Origin: Patescibacteria group bacterium
GTDB taxonomy: Bacteria; Patescibacteriota; JACMRA01
DNA: 30,062 nucleotides
Assembly: GCA_029935375.1 (NCBI GenBank)
Contig: JAOZKL010000001.1
Location: forward strand, 3,290-33,351
Direction: 5' to 3'
Shown piece by piece: positions 23,514-30,062 of this stretch (position 1 is its first letter; each line of letters begins with the position of its first letter). The notes under the pieces were generated by a model, which did not search any database, was not told the origin of the DNA, and saw only the letters and a program-made list of their open reading frames with translations. Position numbers and translations under genes: made by a program.

Positions 23514-24451
23514 AATAGTGTATTTTCATCCTCATTATAACCGAGAGAGATTGTTTGTTTTATCAATGAGTTAAAATTGTATTTTTTAAGTAATTCTACT
23601 CCACCTGAAAGGTCAAATTTTGAATTTTGCAAGTTAATATCAGAAATATTTTGTAATCGGGCTAGTTTGTAAGTTTGTTTGATCTGTTCTGAGTTATCTA
23701 GTATTTTTTGGATTGTTTTTTCATTTTTTGGATTGTTTAGAAAAGCTGTGTTATTAATATTAACTCCTTCTGATATACTTTCATGTTCTATATCTAAGAC
23801 TCTAAATAAGTTTTTTAGTCCTCCTGTACTATTTAGTATTTTTGCAGCTGTTTTTGGCCCAATACCGTTTACTCCTACAAGATTATCTGATTTATCCCCA
23901 ACAAGAGCTTTATAATCTACAAAAATCAATGGATCTATTTCAAATTTTTCAATAAAGTTTGTTTTATCAAATAGAAAATAGTCTTTAATTATTTTATTTT
24001 GTCTTACAAAGAAAATATTGTCTTTTATTAATAATTGGTACAAGTCCTGATCTGCAGAAAATATAATATGCTCATCTTCTGTTTTACTATCAATATTAGG
24101 CAGTCCTGCGCTAATGGTTGCGATTATATCATCCGCTTCAAAACCAGGCGATGTAAAAACATTGTTAGTTATCCTATTGCACCAATCAATTATCATTGGT
24201 ATCTGAGTTTTCATATCTTCTTCCATCGGAGTTCTTCCAGCCTTATAATCTTTAAACATCTTATGTCTCCATGTTGGTTCTCTTGTGTCCATTGCAAATA
24301 TTAACTCATCCGGAGACCAATTCTTTATCAGAGCTATTACAGTTCTTGCAAAACCAAAAAAAGCTCCAACTGGCTGTTTATTAAATATCAATTTATTAGA
24401 AAAATAAGATCTGTATATTAAATATGAAGTATCTATGATTAATGTTCTCAT
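23510..24451 (-). CDS. 5'-3' exonuclease (PolA N-terminal / FEN-like), stand-alone
   Basis: 313 residues. The metal-site and helix motifs are clear: LIIDTSYLIYR at the start, FEADDIIAT, SADQDLYQL, ALVGDKSDNLVGVNGIG and the helix-3-turn-helix GVNGIGPKTAAKIL. This is the 5' nuclease domain that in most bacteria forms the first third of DNA polymerase I; here it ends without a polymerase domain. It should remove RNA primers or flaps. It starts 5 bp after the lepB stop and is probably co-transcribed with it. The polymerase part could be a separate gene elsewhere. Confidence 0.9.
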   Translation of the reverse strand: MRTLIIDTSYLIYRSYFSNKLIFNKQPVGAFFGFARTVIALIKNWSPDELIFAMDTREPTWRHKMFKDYKAGRTPMEEDMKTQIPMIIDWCNRITNNVFTSPGFEADDIIATISAGLPNIDSKTEDEHIIFSADQDLYQLLIKDNIFFVRQNKIIKDYFLFDKTNFIEKFEIDPLIFVDYKALVGDKSDNLVGVNGIGPKTAAKILNSTGGLKNLFRVLDIEHESISEGVNINNTAFLNNPKNEKTIQKILDNSEQIKQTYKLARLQNISDINLQNSKFDLSGGVELLKKYNFNSLIKQTISLGYNEDENTLF

Positions 24452-24456
24452 AGTGT

Positions 24457-25176
24457 TTATTGTTGTATTTGTTTTATTTTGTTTGAAATAATATTTTTAA
24501 CTTCATCACTAGGTTCTGAAAATTTATAATTTGGTAATTCAAACACCTTAATCTTTAATAATGGCCAGTACCTAAACTCTTCTTGTCCAAAAAATGACTC
24601 CTTCGGAAAAGGTCCATGAGATGGGTCTGTAGAATCTAGACTGTGGCATCTATTATCACCCATTAGAAAATAATGATTATCTGGAATTTTTGTTTTTGCA
24701 AAATATGATGTGAATCCATTGGAATATGATGCACACCCTAATTTCATTTCCTCTTTTACAGAATTGCTAAGGTAATCTTCATTGATCACAGCGCCGTTTG
24801 GATTGTTTTCGTTGTATATAATTAGGTTGTCTCCAACTATTTGGATTGATTCTCCAGGTAGCCCTATAATCCTTTTTAAAAAGAATTTGTTTTGAGATGA
24901 AAGATTTGGAAAGGTTTTTGTTAAGAAGGTTGAATCTTCTGACATTTTTTTTGTTTCATAAAACGCAACAACTTGCCCACGTTTTAAGTTCGTATCTTTA
25001 CGATTGATTACTAACATTTGATTTTCTTTATAATTAGGTTCCATGCTTTGTCCAACTACATTAACTTGTTGAAATATAAACAATCGCAATATTAGCATAC
25101 TGAAGGCTAGTAACCATATAATACTCCAAAATATAGCCCAAAATCTCTTGTTTTTATTTTCAAGTACTTTATTCAT
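24457..25176 (-). CDS. lepB: Signal peptidase I
   Basis: 239 residues. N-terminal membrane span at about 14-35, then the catalytic Ser44 in GQSMEPNY, Lys101 in FFLKRIIGLPGE, and the box YFLMGDNRCHSLDSTDPSHGPF. It cleaves signal peptides on the outer face of the membrane. It has a TTGACA-N17-TATAGT promoter placed back to back with that of the divergent gene, and the 5' nuclease follows. Confidence 0.95.
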   Translation of the reverse strand: MNKVLENKNKRFWAIFWSIIWLLAFSMLILRLFIFQQVNVVGQSMEPNYKENQMLVINRKDTNLKRGQVVAFYETKKMSEDSTFLTKTFPNLSSQNKFFLKRIIGLPGESIQIVGDNLIIYNENNPNGAVINEDYLSNSVKEEMKLGCASYSNGFTSYFAKTKIPDNHYFLMGDNRCHSLDSTDPSHGPFPKESFFGQEEFRYWPLLKIKVFELPNYKFSEPSDEVKNIISNKIKQIQQ

Positions 25177-25214
25177 AAATAATTATTAGGTTTTTTGATT
25201 AAAAAATACAATTA

Positions 25215-25243
25215 ACTATATAACTCAAAATTGTTTTTGTCAA
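25215..25243 (-). promoter_or_regulatory. Promoter of lepB
   Basis: TTGACA (25243-25238), a 17-bp spacer and TATAGT (25220-25215). The leader is about 30 bases. Its -35 abuts the -35 of the divergent gene, forming the palindrome TGTCAATTGACA. Confidence 0.7.
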
Positions 25244-25272
25244 TTGACAAATTTCGTTAGTTAGTGCATATA
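25244..25272 (+). promoter_or_regulatory. Promoter of the WecG/TagA-like gene
   Basis: TTGACA (25244-25249), a 17-bp spacer and CATATA (25267-25272), six bases before the ATG at 25279. TATATA at 25269 (19-bp spacing) is an alternative -10. Confidence 0.6.
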
Positions 25273-25278
25273 TATAAT

Positions 25279-26661
25279 ATGGCATCACCAAAGCTTTTTC
25301 ATCTACCTCTCCCACAAAATACTGAATTTGAGCTTAGGCAGAAAATTAGCAGTCTAGATAGTGATGCAAAGGCTTCTTTAACGTTTTTACAAAACCAATC
25401 GCTGATATTGGCAAACAAGTCTTTGTGTTATAGAAAAGTTTTACAATCAATGGATTTGTCCGCTATTGATGGTAACATCCTTCACTGGGCAATGTGGAAA
25501 AGCATGAAGGCTAGTTTTCTTCCAAGAAAATTTTCAGAACAGGTAACTACTCTACCCTTGTTTTTAAGATTTTTAATTTTTTTACCATCTTTTATAGTAC
25601 AATTTGTGTTGAACTATATTACTTTAATACTGGGGTTATTACTGAAGTATAACTATACAAAACATACAAAAACACAAAACATATCAGGTCACAAATTCAG
25701 TTTTGATCTGTTAAAACTTGCAAATAAAAAAAAGTGGAAAACTTTGATATTAAGTGAGAATACAGAAGCTGACATGGTTACCAAAGATTTGACAACTAGG
25801 CTTTATCCGGACTTAGATCTTATTTGGTGGGATCATAAAGTAAAAAACCTGGCAATAATGCTAGAAAATAAGGCTGAAACATCACAAATTAGTAGCAAAG
25901 AGGATGAGAAGTTTTTAAAAAAAAGAAAATCCAAAGTTAATCTTGATAATTTATTTGATCTATATCCAGAGTTATATGCTGCTCAAGAATTTATTATACA
26001 ACAAAGCCCCGATTTAATTATTACAACACTGCCAAATTATCATGGAGAGCAAGAGTTTTTTATGCATTTGTTGAAAATAAATAAAGATTTGAATTTTAGA
26101 CTAATAGCTGGGGTTGAGGATCACAATCTATTTAACTTTAAGAAAAATGTTATAACCTACTTTAAGAATATTTTGATGAAGCTTAAAAATTATATATTGT
26201 TGTTATTTTGGGCGACACAAAACGAATTTGTCTCTTTAATAAAAAAACCTTCTTTTAAGATTATAAATGTAGTGAAAAACATTAACTCTGATTATTTATT
26301 GGTACAGAATTCGGATAGTCTAGAGTATTCATTCCCTACTATCAGTGTTAAAAATTTCAAAAAACCTGAAGAAGAAGGTGTTGACTATATATCTAAAGAG
26401 TTCAATATAAAAACTTCAAATATTAATATTGAAGCGTTTTCAAAACAAATTGATAACCTAGAAGAGTCTGTTACGTTTTTAAATTTTATAAGAGATAGGT
26501 TGGATAAAAATTCTATTATAGAAAGAAGGGTGAATATAATGCATTATAACGCATCAGGTATTGTAAAAGATGATGTTAGTATAAAATGGGTTGCTGCAAA
26601 AGAATTACAAAAAGCACTGCCCGTCAATCAAAGATGTGTCGTAAGTATGCTAACAAATTAA
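25279..26661 (+). CDS. WecG/TagA/CpsF-like glycosyltransferase, divergent
   Basis: 460 residues. Several segments follow the WecG/TagA pattern: LSAIDGNILHWAM (matches DG.g..wa), SGHKFSFDLLKLA, then TRLYPDLDLIWWDH (matches L...yP.l.ivg), and SPDLIITTLPNYHGEQEFF (matches PDi..V.lG.PkQE). Two extras are unusual: a membrane-prone stretch at 92-125 and a C-terminal half of about 180 residues that I do not recognise. Such enzymes transfer N-acetylmannosamine-type sugars to a lipid carrier, which would fit the envelope genes here. The start at 25279 was chosen over a GTG at 25264; it lies six bases after a -10 box. Confidence 0.5.
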   Translation: MASPKLFHLPLPQNTEFELRQKISSLDSDAKASLTFLQNQSLILANKSLCYRKVLQSMDLSAIDGNILHWAMWKSMKASFLPRKFSEQVTTLPLFLRFLIFLPSFIVQFVLNYITLILGLLLKYNYTKHTKTQNISGHKFSFDLLKLANKKKWKTLILSENTEADMVTKDLTTRLYPDLDLIWWDHKVKNLAIMLENKAETSQISSKEDEKFLKKRKSKVNLDNLFDLYPELYAAQEFIIQQSPDLIITTLPNYHGEQEFFMHLLKINKDLNFRLIAGVEDHNLFNFKKNVITYFKNILMKLKNYILLLFWATQNEFVSLIKKPSFKIINVVKNINSDYLLVQNSDSLEYSFPTISVKNFKKPEEEGVDYISKEFNIKTSNINIEAFSKQIDNLEESVTFLNFIRDRLDKNSIIERRVNIMHYNASGIVKDDVSIKWVAAKELQKALPVNQRCVVSMLTN

Positions 26662-27359
26662 TTTTGTAATAAAGAAGTTAATTCCTTTTCGATTAATGAC
26701 GCACCTCCTATTAAAAATCCTTCTATACCGTTTATTTTTGATAACTCTTCAATATTATCACTCTTTACACTTCCACCATACAAAACAGAGACTTTATTTC
26801 TGTCGTTATTTATTTGTTTAATTATTTTAACTGCGTTTTCAATATCATCAATACCAGCTGGCTTGCCTGATCCAATCGCCCATATAGGTTCATAAGCTAT
26901 ATATATCTGTTTATTTGTAAAGTTATCCAGAACGGGCTTTAGTTGTTCAATAATAACATTGTCATCGGACTGATCAATATTACTACTCGTGTATCCAATA
27001 CACAAAACTGGTATTAAGTTATTCTTATAGGCTTCTTCTATTTTTTTTATTATCGTACTGCTTGTGTTGGAATCTCTGAAAGTTTCTCTACACTCAGAAT
27101 GAGCAATTATACAATATTTTGCACCGCAACTAGCTGCCATTTTTGCAGAAATTTGAGAAGTATAGGCTCCAGAGTCATAACTGGAAATATTTTGGATACC
27201 TATCTGGTCGCAGGATTCTTTAGCTTGTTGTAGAAAAACACTTGGTGGGAATATTACAATATTTTTTCTAGAGGTCTTTTTATATATTGAAAGTAACTTT
27301 TCTGTATCGTTATAGCTATTTGGATTCATTTTCCAATTAAACATTAAAATTTTAGACAT
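26658..27359 (-). CDS. tpiA: Triosephosphate isomerase
   Basis: 233 residues, slightly short. It interconverts dihydroxyacetone phosphate and glyceraldehyde 3-phosphate. Catalytic residues are present: N8 and K10 in MFNWKMN, His87 in IIAHSECR and Glu157 in AYEPIWAIG, plus the phosphate loops YGGSV and GGASL. IGHSERR reads IAHSECR, a divergent but plausible form. It starts 23 bp after the protease gene, with no Shine-Dalgarno sequence, and shares a TTAA stop with its convergent neighbour. Confidence 0.95.
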   Translation of the reverse strand: MSKILMFNWKMNPNSYNDTEKLLSIYKKTSRKNIVIFPPSVFLQQAKESCDQIGIQNISSYDSGAYTSQISAKMAASCGAKYCIIAHSECRETFRDSNTSSTIIKKIEEAYKNNLIPVLCIGYTSSNIDQSDDNVIIEQLKPVLDNFTNKQIYIAYEPIWAIGSGKPAGIDDIENAVKIIKQINNDRNKVSVLYGGSVKSDNIEELSKINGIEGFLIGGASLIEKELTSLLQN

Positions 27360-27382
27360 ATATATAATTTTTTAATAAAGTT

Positions 27383-28534
27383 TTACTTAATTGTTTTTGT
27401 ATTCCAGTCATAGTTATTTAATACAACTTCCAATATATCATCAATTGTGCGAATACGGATATCTGGCACAATGCCAATTTGGTCTATTTCATCTCCATTT
27501 GGAGTATACCAATTAGCTATTGTTAATTTTAGGGTTCCATCGTCTTTTAGTGGGTACATTTGTTGCACAACTCCTTTTCCAAATGTAGTTTGTCCTATTA
27601 TCATAGTTCCGCGATTATCTCGTAAGCATCCTGTGACAATTTCACTTGCAGATGCTGTATTTTTGTCAGTTAGAACTATTATTGGATAGTCCTGTAGGGT
27701 ATTATCTTTTGTTGTGGATCTCAAATAACTACTCTCCTCTTTTGTTTTTTCTTTTACAACAATACTATCTGTCTTAACAAAATATGAAGAAACTTCTATT
27801 GTTTGGTCTAATAATCCTCCAGTATTACCTCTTAGATCTAAAATAATTTTCTCCACTTCTTTATTATTAATAATCTCTGAAGCAACTTGATTCATCGCAC
27901 TGTCTAATCCAGTACCAAATGAACTTATAGTTATTATTGCAACGGAATCTTTAAATACTAATTGAATAGGATCGATCCTTACGCTTCTTCTTTCAACTTT
28001 AAAATCCATCAATTCATCTCCCCGAAAAAATTGTAGATCAACGAATGTCCCTGGCTTGCCTTTAATTTTCTCTGCAATCTCATCAAAATCATAAAATTCT
28101 AAAACACTAGTATTATCAACGCTATATAATATATCTCCTGTATCAATACCATACTCTTGTGCTGGACTGTTTTTAAAAACTTTATCTATTCTATATTCAC
28201 CTTCGTCAATTCTAAATTGCACTCCTATTCCTTCGTATTGCTCATCTATATCTTTATTAAACTGACCAGCTTCTTCTTCTGTCATATAGTAACTGTATCT
28301 ATCGCCGAGTGAGCTTACAAACCCTCTCATTTGACCTTCATACAACTCTCTTTCGTTTGGATACTGACCTATATAATCTTTATCTATTATATCTTCTATT
28401 TGGTTTTTTGCATTCGAATCGATAGAAACAACATTGGGAGAGTATTTATCTAATAGCAACACAGTCGTTATGATTAATAAAATTGCAGATACCGATGCTA
28501 ACACAATCTCATTAATTCGTTTTTGTTTTGTCAT
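27383..28534 (-). CDS. ctpA: C-terminal processing peptidase (S41 family)
   Basis: 383 residues. N-terminal membrane anchor (about 8-28), then an S41 start, a PDZ domain (about 97-180; GIGVQFRIDEGEYRIDKVFK), and the peptidase core with LDLRGNTGGLL, the catalytic Ser297 in TASASEI and Lys320 in TFGKGVV. It works outside the membrane in processing or degrading exported proteins. The promoter upstream is back to back with a TTGACA on the mraY side. TpiA follows. Confidence 0.94.
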   Translation of the reverse strand: MTKQKRINEIVLASVSAILLIITTVLLLDKYSPNVVSIDSNAKNQIEDIIDKDYIGQYPNERELYEGQMRGFVSSLGDRYSYYMTEEEAGQFNKDIDEQYEGIGVQFRIDEGEYRIDKVFKNSPAQEYGIDTGDILYSVDNTSVLEFYDFDEIAEKIKGKPGTFVDLQFFRGDELMDFKVERRSVRIDPIQLVFKDSVAIITISSFGTGLDSAMNQVASEIINNKEVEKIILDLRGNTGGLLDQTIEVSSYFVKTDSIVVKEKTKEESSYLRSTTKDNTLQDYPIIVLTDKNTASASEIVTGCLRDNRGTMIIGQTTFGKGVVQQMYPLKDDGTLKLTIANWYTPNGDEIDQIGIVPDIRIRTIDDILEVVLNNYDWNTKTIK

Positions 28535-28548
28535 AATTAATAAAGTAA

Positions 28549-28577
28549 TTAATATATAATAAAATAAAATATGTCAA
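28549..28577 (-). promoter_or_regulatory. Promoter of the S41 protease gene, with a facing -35 box toward mraY
   Basis: TTGACA (28577-28572) with TATTAA at 17 bp (28554-28549) or TATATT at 15 bp. On the other strand a second TTGACA (28581-28586) points to mraY, three bases away. No convincing -10 pairs with it; TATATT at 28652, just before the mraY ATG, lacks a good -35. Confidence 0.55.
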
Positions 28578-28660
28578 CCATTGACAAAAATGAAAGGTTG
28601 GTAAAAACTGTTTTTGTTTAATAAAAGAAATTTTCTCTTCTTTAAAATACGTATATTAAT

Positions 28661-29866
28661 ATGATACAAAACGACCCTGAAATATATTTACAAGCTGCAA
28701 AAATGTTTACTTATTTTGGTCTTGCATTTCTTATAGCAATGTGGCTATCTCCTTTCTTAATTGCACTATTAAAAGGCCTGAAGTTTTGGAAAAAAACCAG
28801 TAGAAAAATGTCAGCAACTGGAGAAAAACTTACTGTAACCGCCCAATTCTACAAAGAGAATGAGGAAAATGAAGACAGAAAAAAAACACCAAGAGCTGGA
28901 GGTATATTAATATGGGTTACAACTTTATTATTAGCTTTGATTTTTTGGGTTGCACTGAAAATTGATCCAGATGACAGCTTGATTCAGTTCCTCAACTTTG
29001 TAGATAGGAGAGAGACTTTTATACCACTTGGGGCATTATTTTTTTCAGCTTTATTAGGATTGGCAGATGATATCCTTGTAGTATTACCTACGGGAGGAAA
29101 TTATTTTGCTGGTGGATTGAGACTCAGTCAGCGGGCTGGAGGAGTGGCTATTATCAGTTTTTTGGTTGGGCTTTGGTTTCATCTAAAAATTGGAGACAAA
29201 ATGCATACTATTACCCTTCCATGGTGGAATAGCGTAGAAAATGGATGGTATAAACTTAATTTGGAAAACATTTCACTACCTTTCACTTTTTTGGATAATT
29301 TCTTACAAAATAGTTTTGGTTGGGATATGCATATATCTAATGGAGGCTGGCTAATTATACCGATTACTTTGGTGGTCTTAATGAGTTTATGGGGATCTTC
29401 GATTATAGATGGGTTTGATGGTCTTGCAGCAGGAACTCTAATTCCAGTATATTTTGCTTTTGCGGGACTTGCTTTTGCACAATCTTCTTATGATATCGCA
29501 ACATTTTTAGCTGTAATTACTGGAGCACTTGTTGCCTACCTATGGTTTAATATTCCACCGGCTAAGTTTTATATGGGAGATACTGGTAGCCTTAGTTTGT
29601 TGATTGTAATAGGGGTGGTAGCTATGTTGCTGGATAAAATCTATATCCTGCCGATCGTTGGACTAATCCTGTATATAACACTTTTTTCTGCTATCATTCA
29701 GATATTTTCTAAGAAAGTTTTTAAGAAAAAAGTTTTTTTAGCTGCTCCATATCATCATCATCTTGAAGCTAAGGGGTGGGAGCGCAATCAAGTTACCATG
29801 AGATTTTGGTTAATTTCTATAATTACTTCTATACTTGGGTTTGCAATGGGTATAATAATAGTTTAA
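28661..29866 (+). CDS. mraY: Phospho-N-acetylmuramoyl-pentapeptide transferase
   Basis: 401 residues, longer than the usual 320-360. MraY joins UDP-MurNAc-pentapeptide to undecaprenyl phosphate, making lipid I. The aspartates and histidines are visible: LGLADDIL (D136, D137), IIDGFDGLAAG, YMGDTGSL and PYHHHLEAKGW. About ten membrane spans can be traced. The extra length lies in a charged loop at 45-75 (KENEENEDRKKTP) and in a loop of about 45 residues near 175-215. It is not in the usual mur/dcw cluster. A membrane protein gene follows after 27 bases. Confidence 0.93.
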   Translation: MIQNDPEIYLQAAKMFTYFGLAFLIAMWLSPFLIALLKGLKFWKKTSRKMSATGEKLTVTAQFYKENEENEDRKKTPRAGGILIWVTTLLLALIFWVALKIDPDDSLIQFLNFVDRRETFIPLGALFFSALLGLADDILVVLPTGGNYFAGGLRLSQRAGGVAIISFLVGLWFHLKIGDKMHTITLPWWNSVENGWYKLNLENISLPFTFLDNFLQNSFGWDMHISNGGWLIIPITLVVLMSLWGSSIIDGFDGLAAGTLIPVYFAFAGLAFAQSSYDIATFLAVITGALVAYLWFNIPPAKFYMGDTGSLSLLIVIGVVAMLLDKIYILPIVGLILYITLFSAIIQIFSKKVFKKKVFLAAPYHHHLEAKGWERNQVTMRFWLISIITSILGFAMGIIIV

Positions 29867-29893
29867 ATGTAATAATAATAACAAACAATACTT

Positions 29894-30062
29894 ATGACTA
29901 AAATGTATAAAACGAAATTTTGGAACAAACTACCAATTGTTAACAAAGTAAATGATAGTGAAAAAATATTTCTACATACGAGAGCCCATGTAATATTGAT
30001 AACATTAAAAGCCATTGGTTTTGTATTGGTATCCATAATGTTATATACTATGAGTATTGTTA
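29894..30062 (+). CDS. Start of a membrane protein (partial, runs off the right edge)
   Basis: 56 codons are visible, open to the end. After a basic start (MTKMYKTKF) comes DSEKIFLHTRAHVILI, then a hydrophobic span (LKAIGFVLVSIMLYTMSIV). The EKIFL.TRAH pattern followed by a membrane helix recalls bacterial PH-domain (bPH_2/YdbT-like) membrane proteins, but too little is present to be sure. It lies 27 bases after mraY and is probably in its operon. Confidence 0.5.
   Translation, partial: MTKMYKTKFWNKLPIVNKVNDSEKIFLHTRAHVILITLKAIGFVLVSIMLYTMSIV

Noticed and set aside
1..30062. UGA read as glycine, as in some CPR lineages
   Set aside because: Genes are full length under the standard code and TGA serves as a normal stop (PriA C-half).
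1..30062. tRNA, CRISPR array or insertion sequence
   Set aside because: All gaps between genes are short (up to about 165 bp); none showed a cloverleaf, regular repeats or a transposase.

Overview
The window is AT-rich, very densely coded DNA using the standard stop codons. It reads like a chromosomal segment of a reduced-genome bacterium of the Candidate Phyla Radiation (Patescibacteria; Dojkabacteria or Microgenomates would fit). This placement is inferred from the divergent, split or fused housekeeping genes, the short gene set and the many small membrane proteins; no rRNA is present to prove it. I saw no tRNA, rRNA, CRISPR array, insertion sequence or phage gene, and no gene-free stretch longer than about 170 bases.

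Layout. 1-2269: two halves of a degenerate primosomal helicase PriA on opposite strands, with a membrane protein gene between them. 2261-6662: an ATPase-TOPRIM protein, a glycosidase-like TIM barrel, serine hydroxymethyltransferase (glyA) and an undecaprenol/diacylglycerol kinase-like gene. 6828-10254: tuf, radA and ftsE. 10251-13309: a small membrane protein and an enlarged lysyl-tRNA synthetase with a DUF2000-like C-terminal domain. 13420-14368: clpP and a membrane protein. 14374-19882 (all minus): two L,D-transpeptidases, a delta'-like clamp-loader subunit, a free-standing C-terminal half of alanyl-tRNA synthetase, ribosomal protein L31 and a membrane protein. 19970-22016: uppS and a flavoprotein that has lost its redox cysteines. 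22022-23513: two exported proteins and a small membrane protein. 23510-25176: a 5'-3' exonuclease and signal peptidase I. 25279-28534: a WecG/TagA-like protein, triosephosphate isomerase and a C-terminal processing protease. 28661-end: mraY and the start of another membrane protein.

How the genes work together. Several serve the cell envelope. UppS makes undecaprenyl diphosphate, the DgkA-like kinase may recycle undecaprenol, MraY loads it with the peptidoglycan precursor, two L,D-transpeptidases can cross-link the wall, and LepB and Ctp process exported proteins. The rest is translation (EF-Tu, LysRS, AlaRS half, L31), DNA repair and replication (PriA halves, RadA, delta', 5' nuclease), proteolysis (ClpP) and central metabolism (GlyA, TpiA).

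Genome-level features. Many genes have a sigma70-like promoter (TTGACA, about 17 bp, TATAAT-like) whose -10 box ends only 6-13 bases before the ATG, and I saw no clear Shine-Dalgarno sequences; leaderless mRNAs are therefore likely. Convergent genes are packed stop-to-stop: four of seven convergent junctions share a single TTAA or TTAG as the stop on both strands. Two clear intrinsic terminators remain, after tuf and after the L31 gene.
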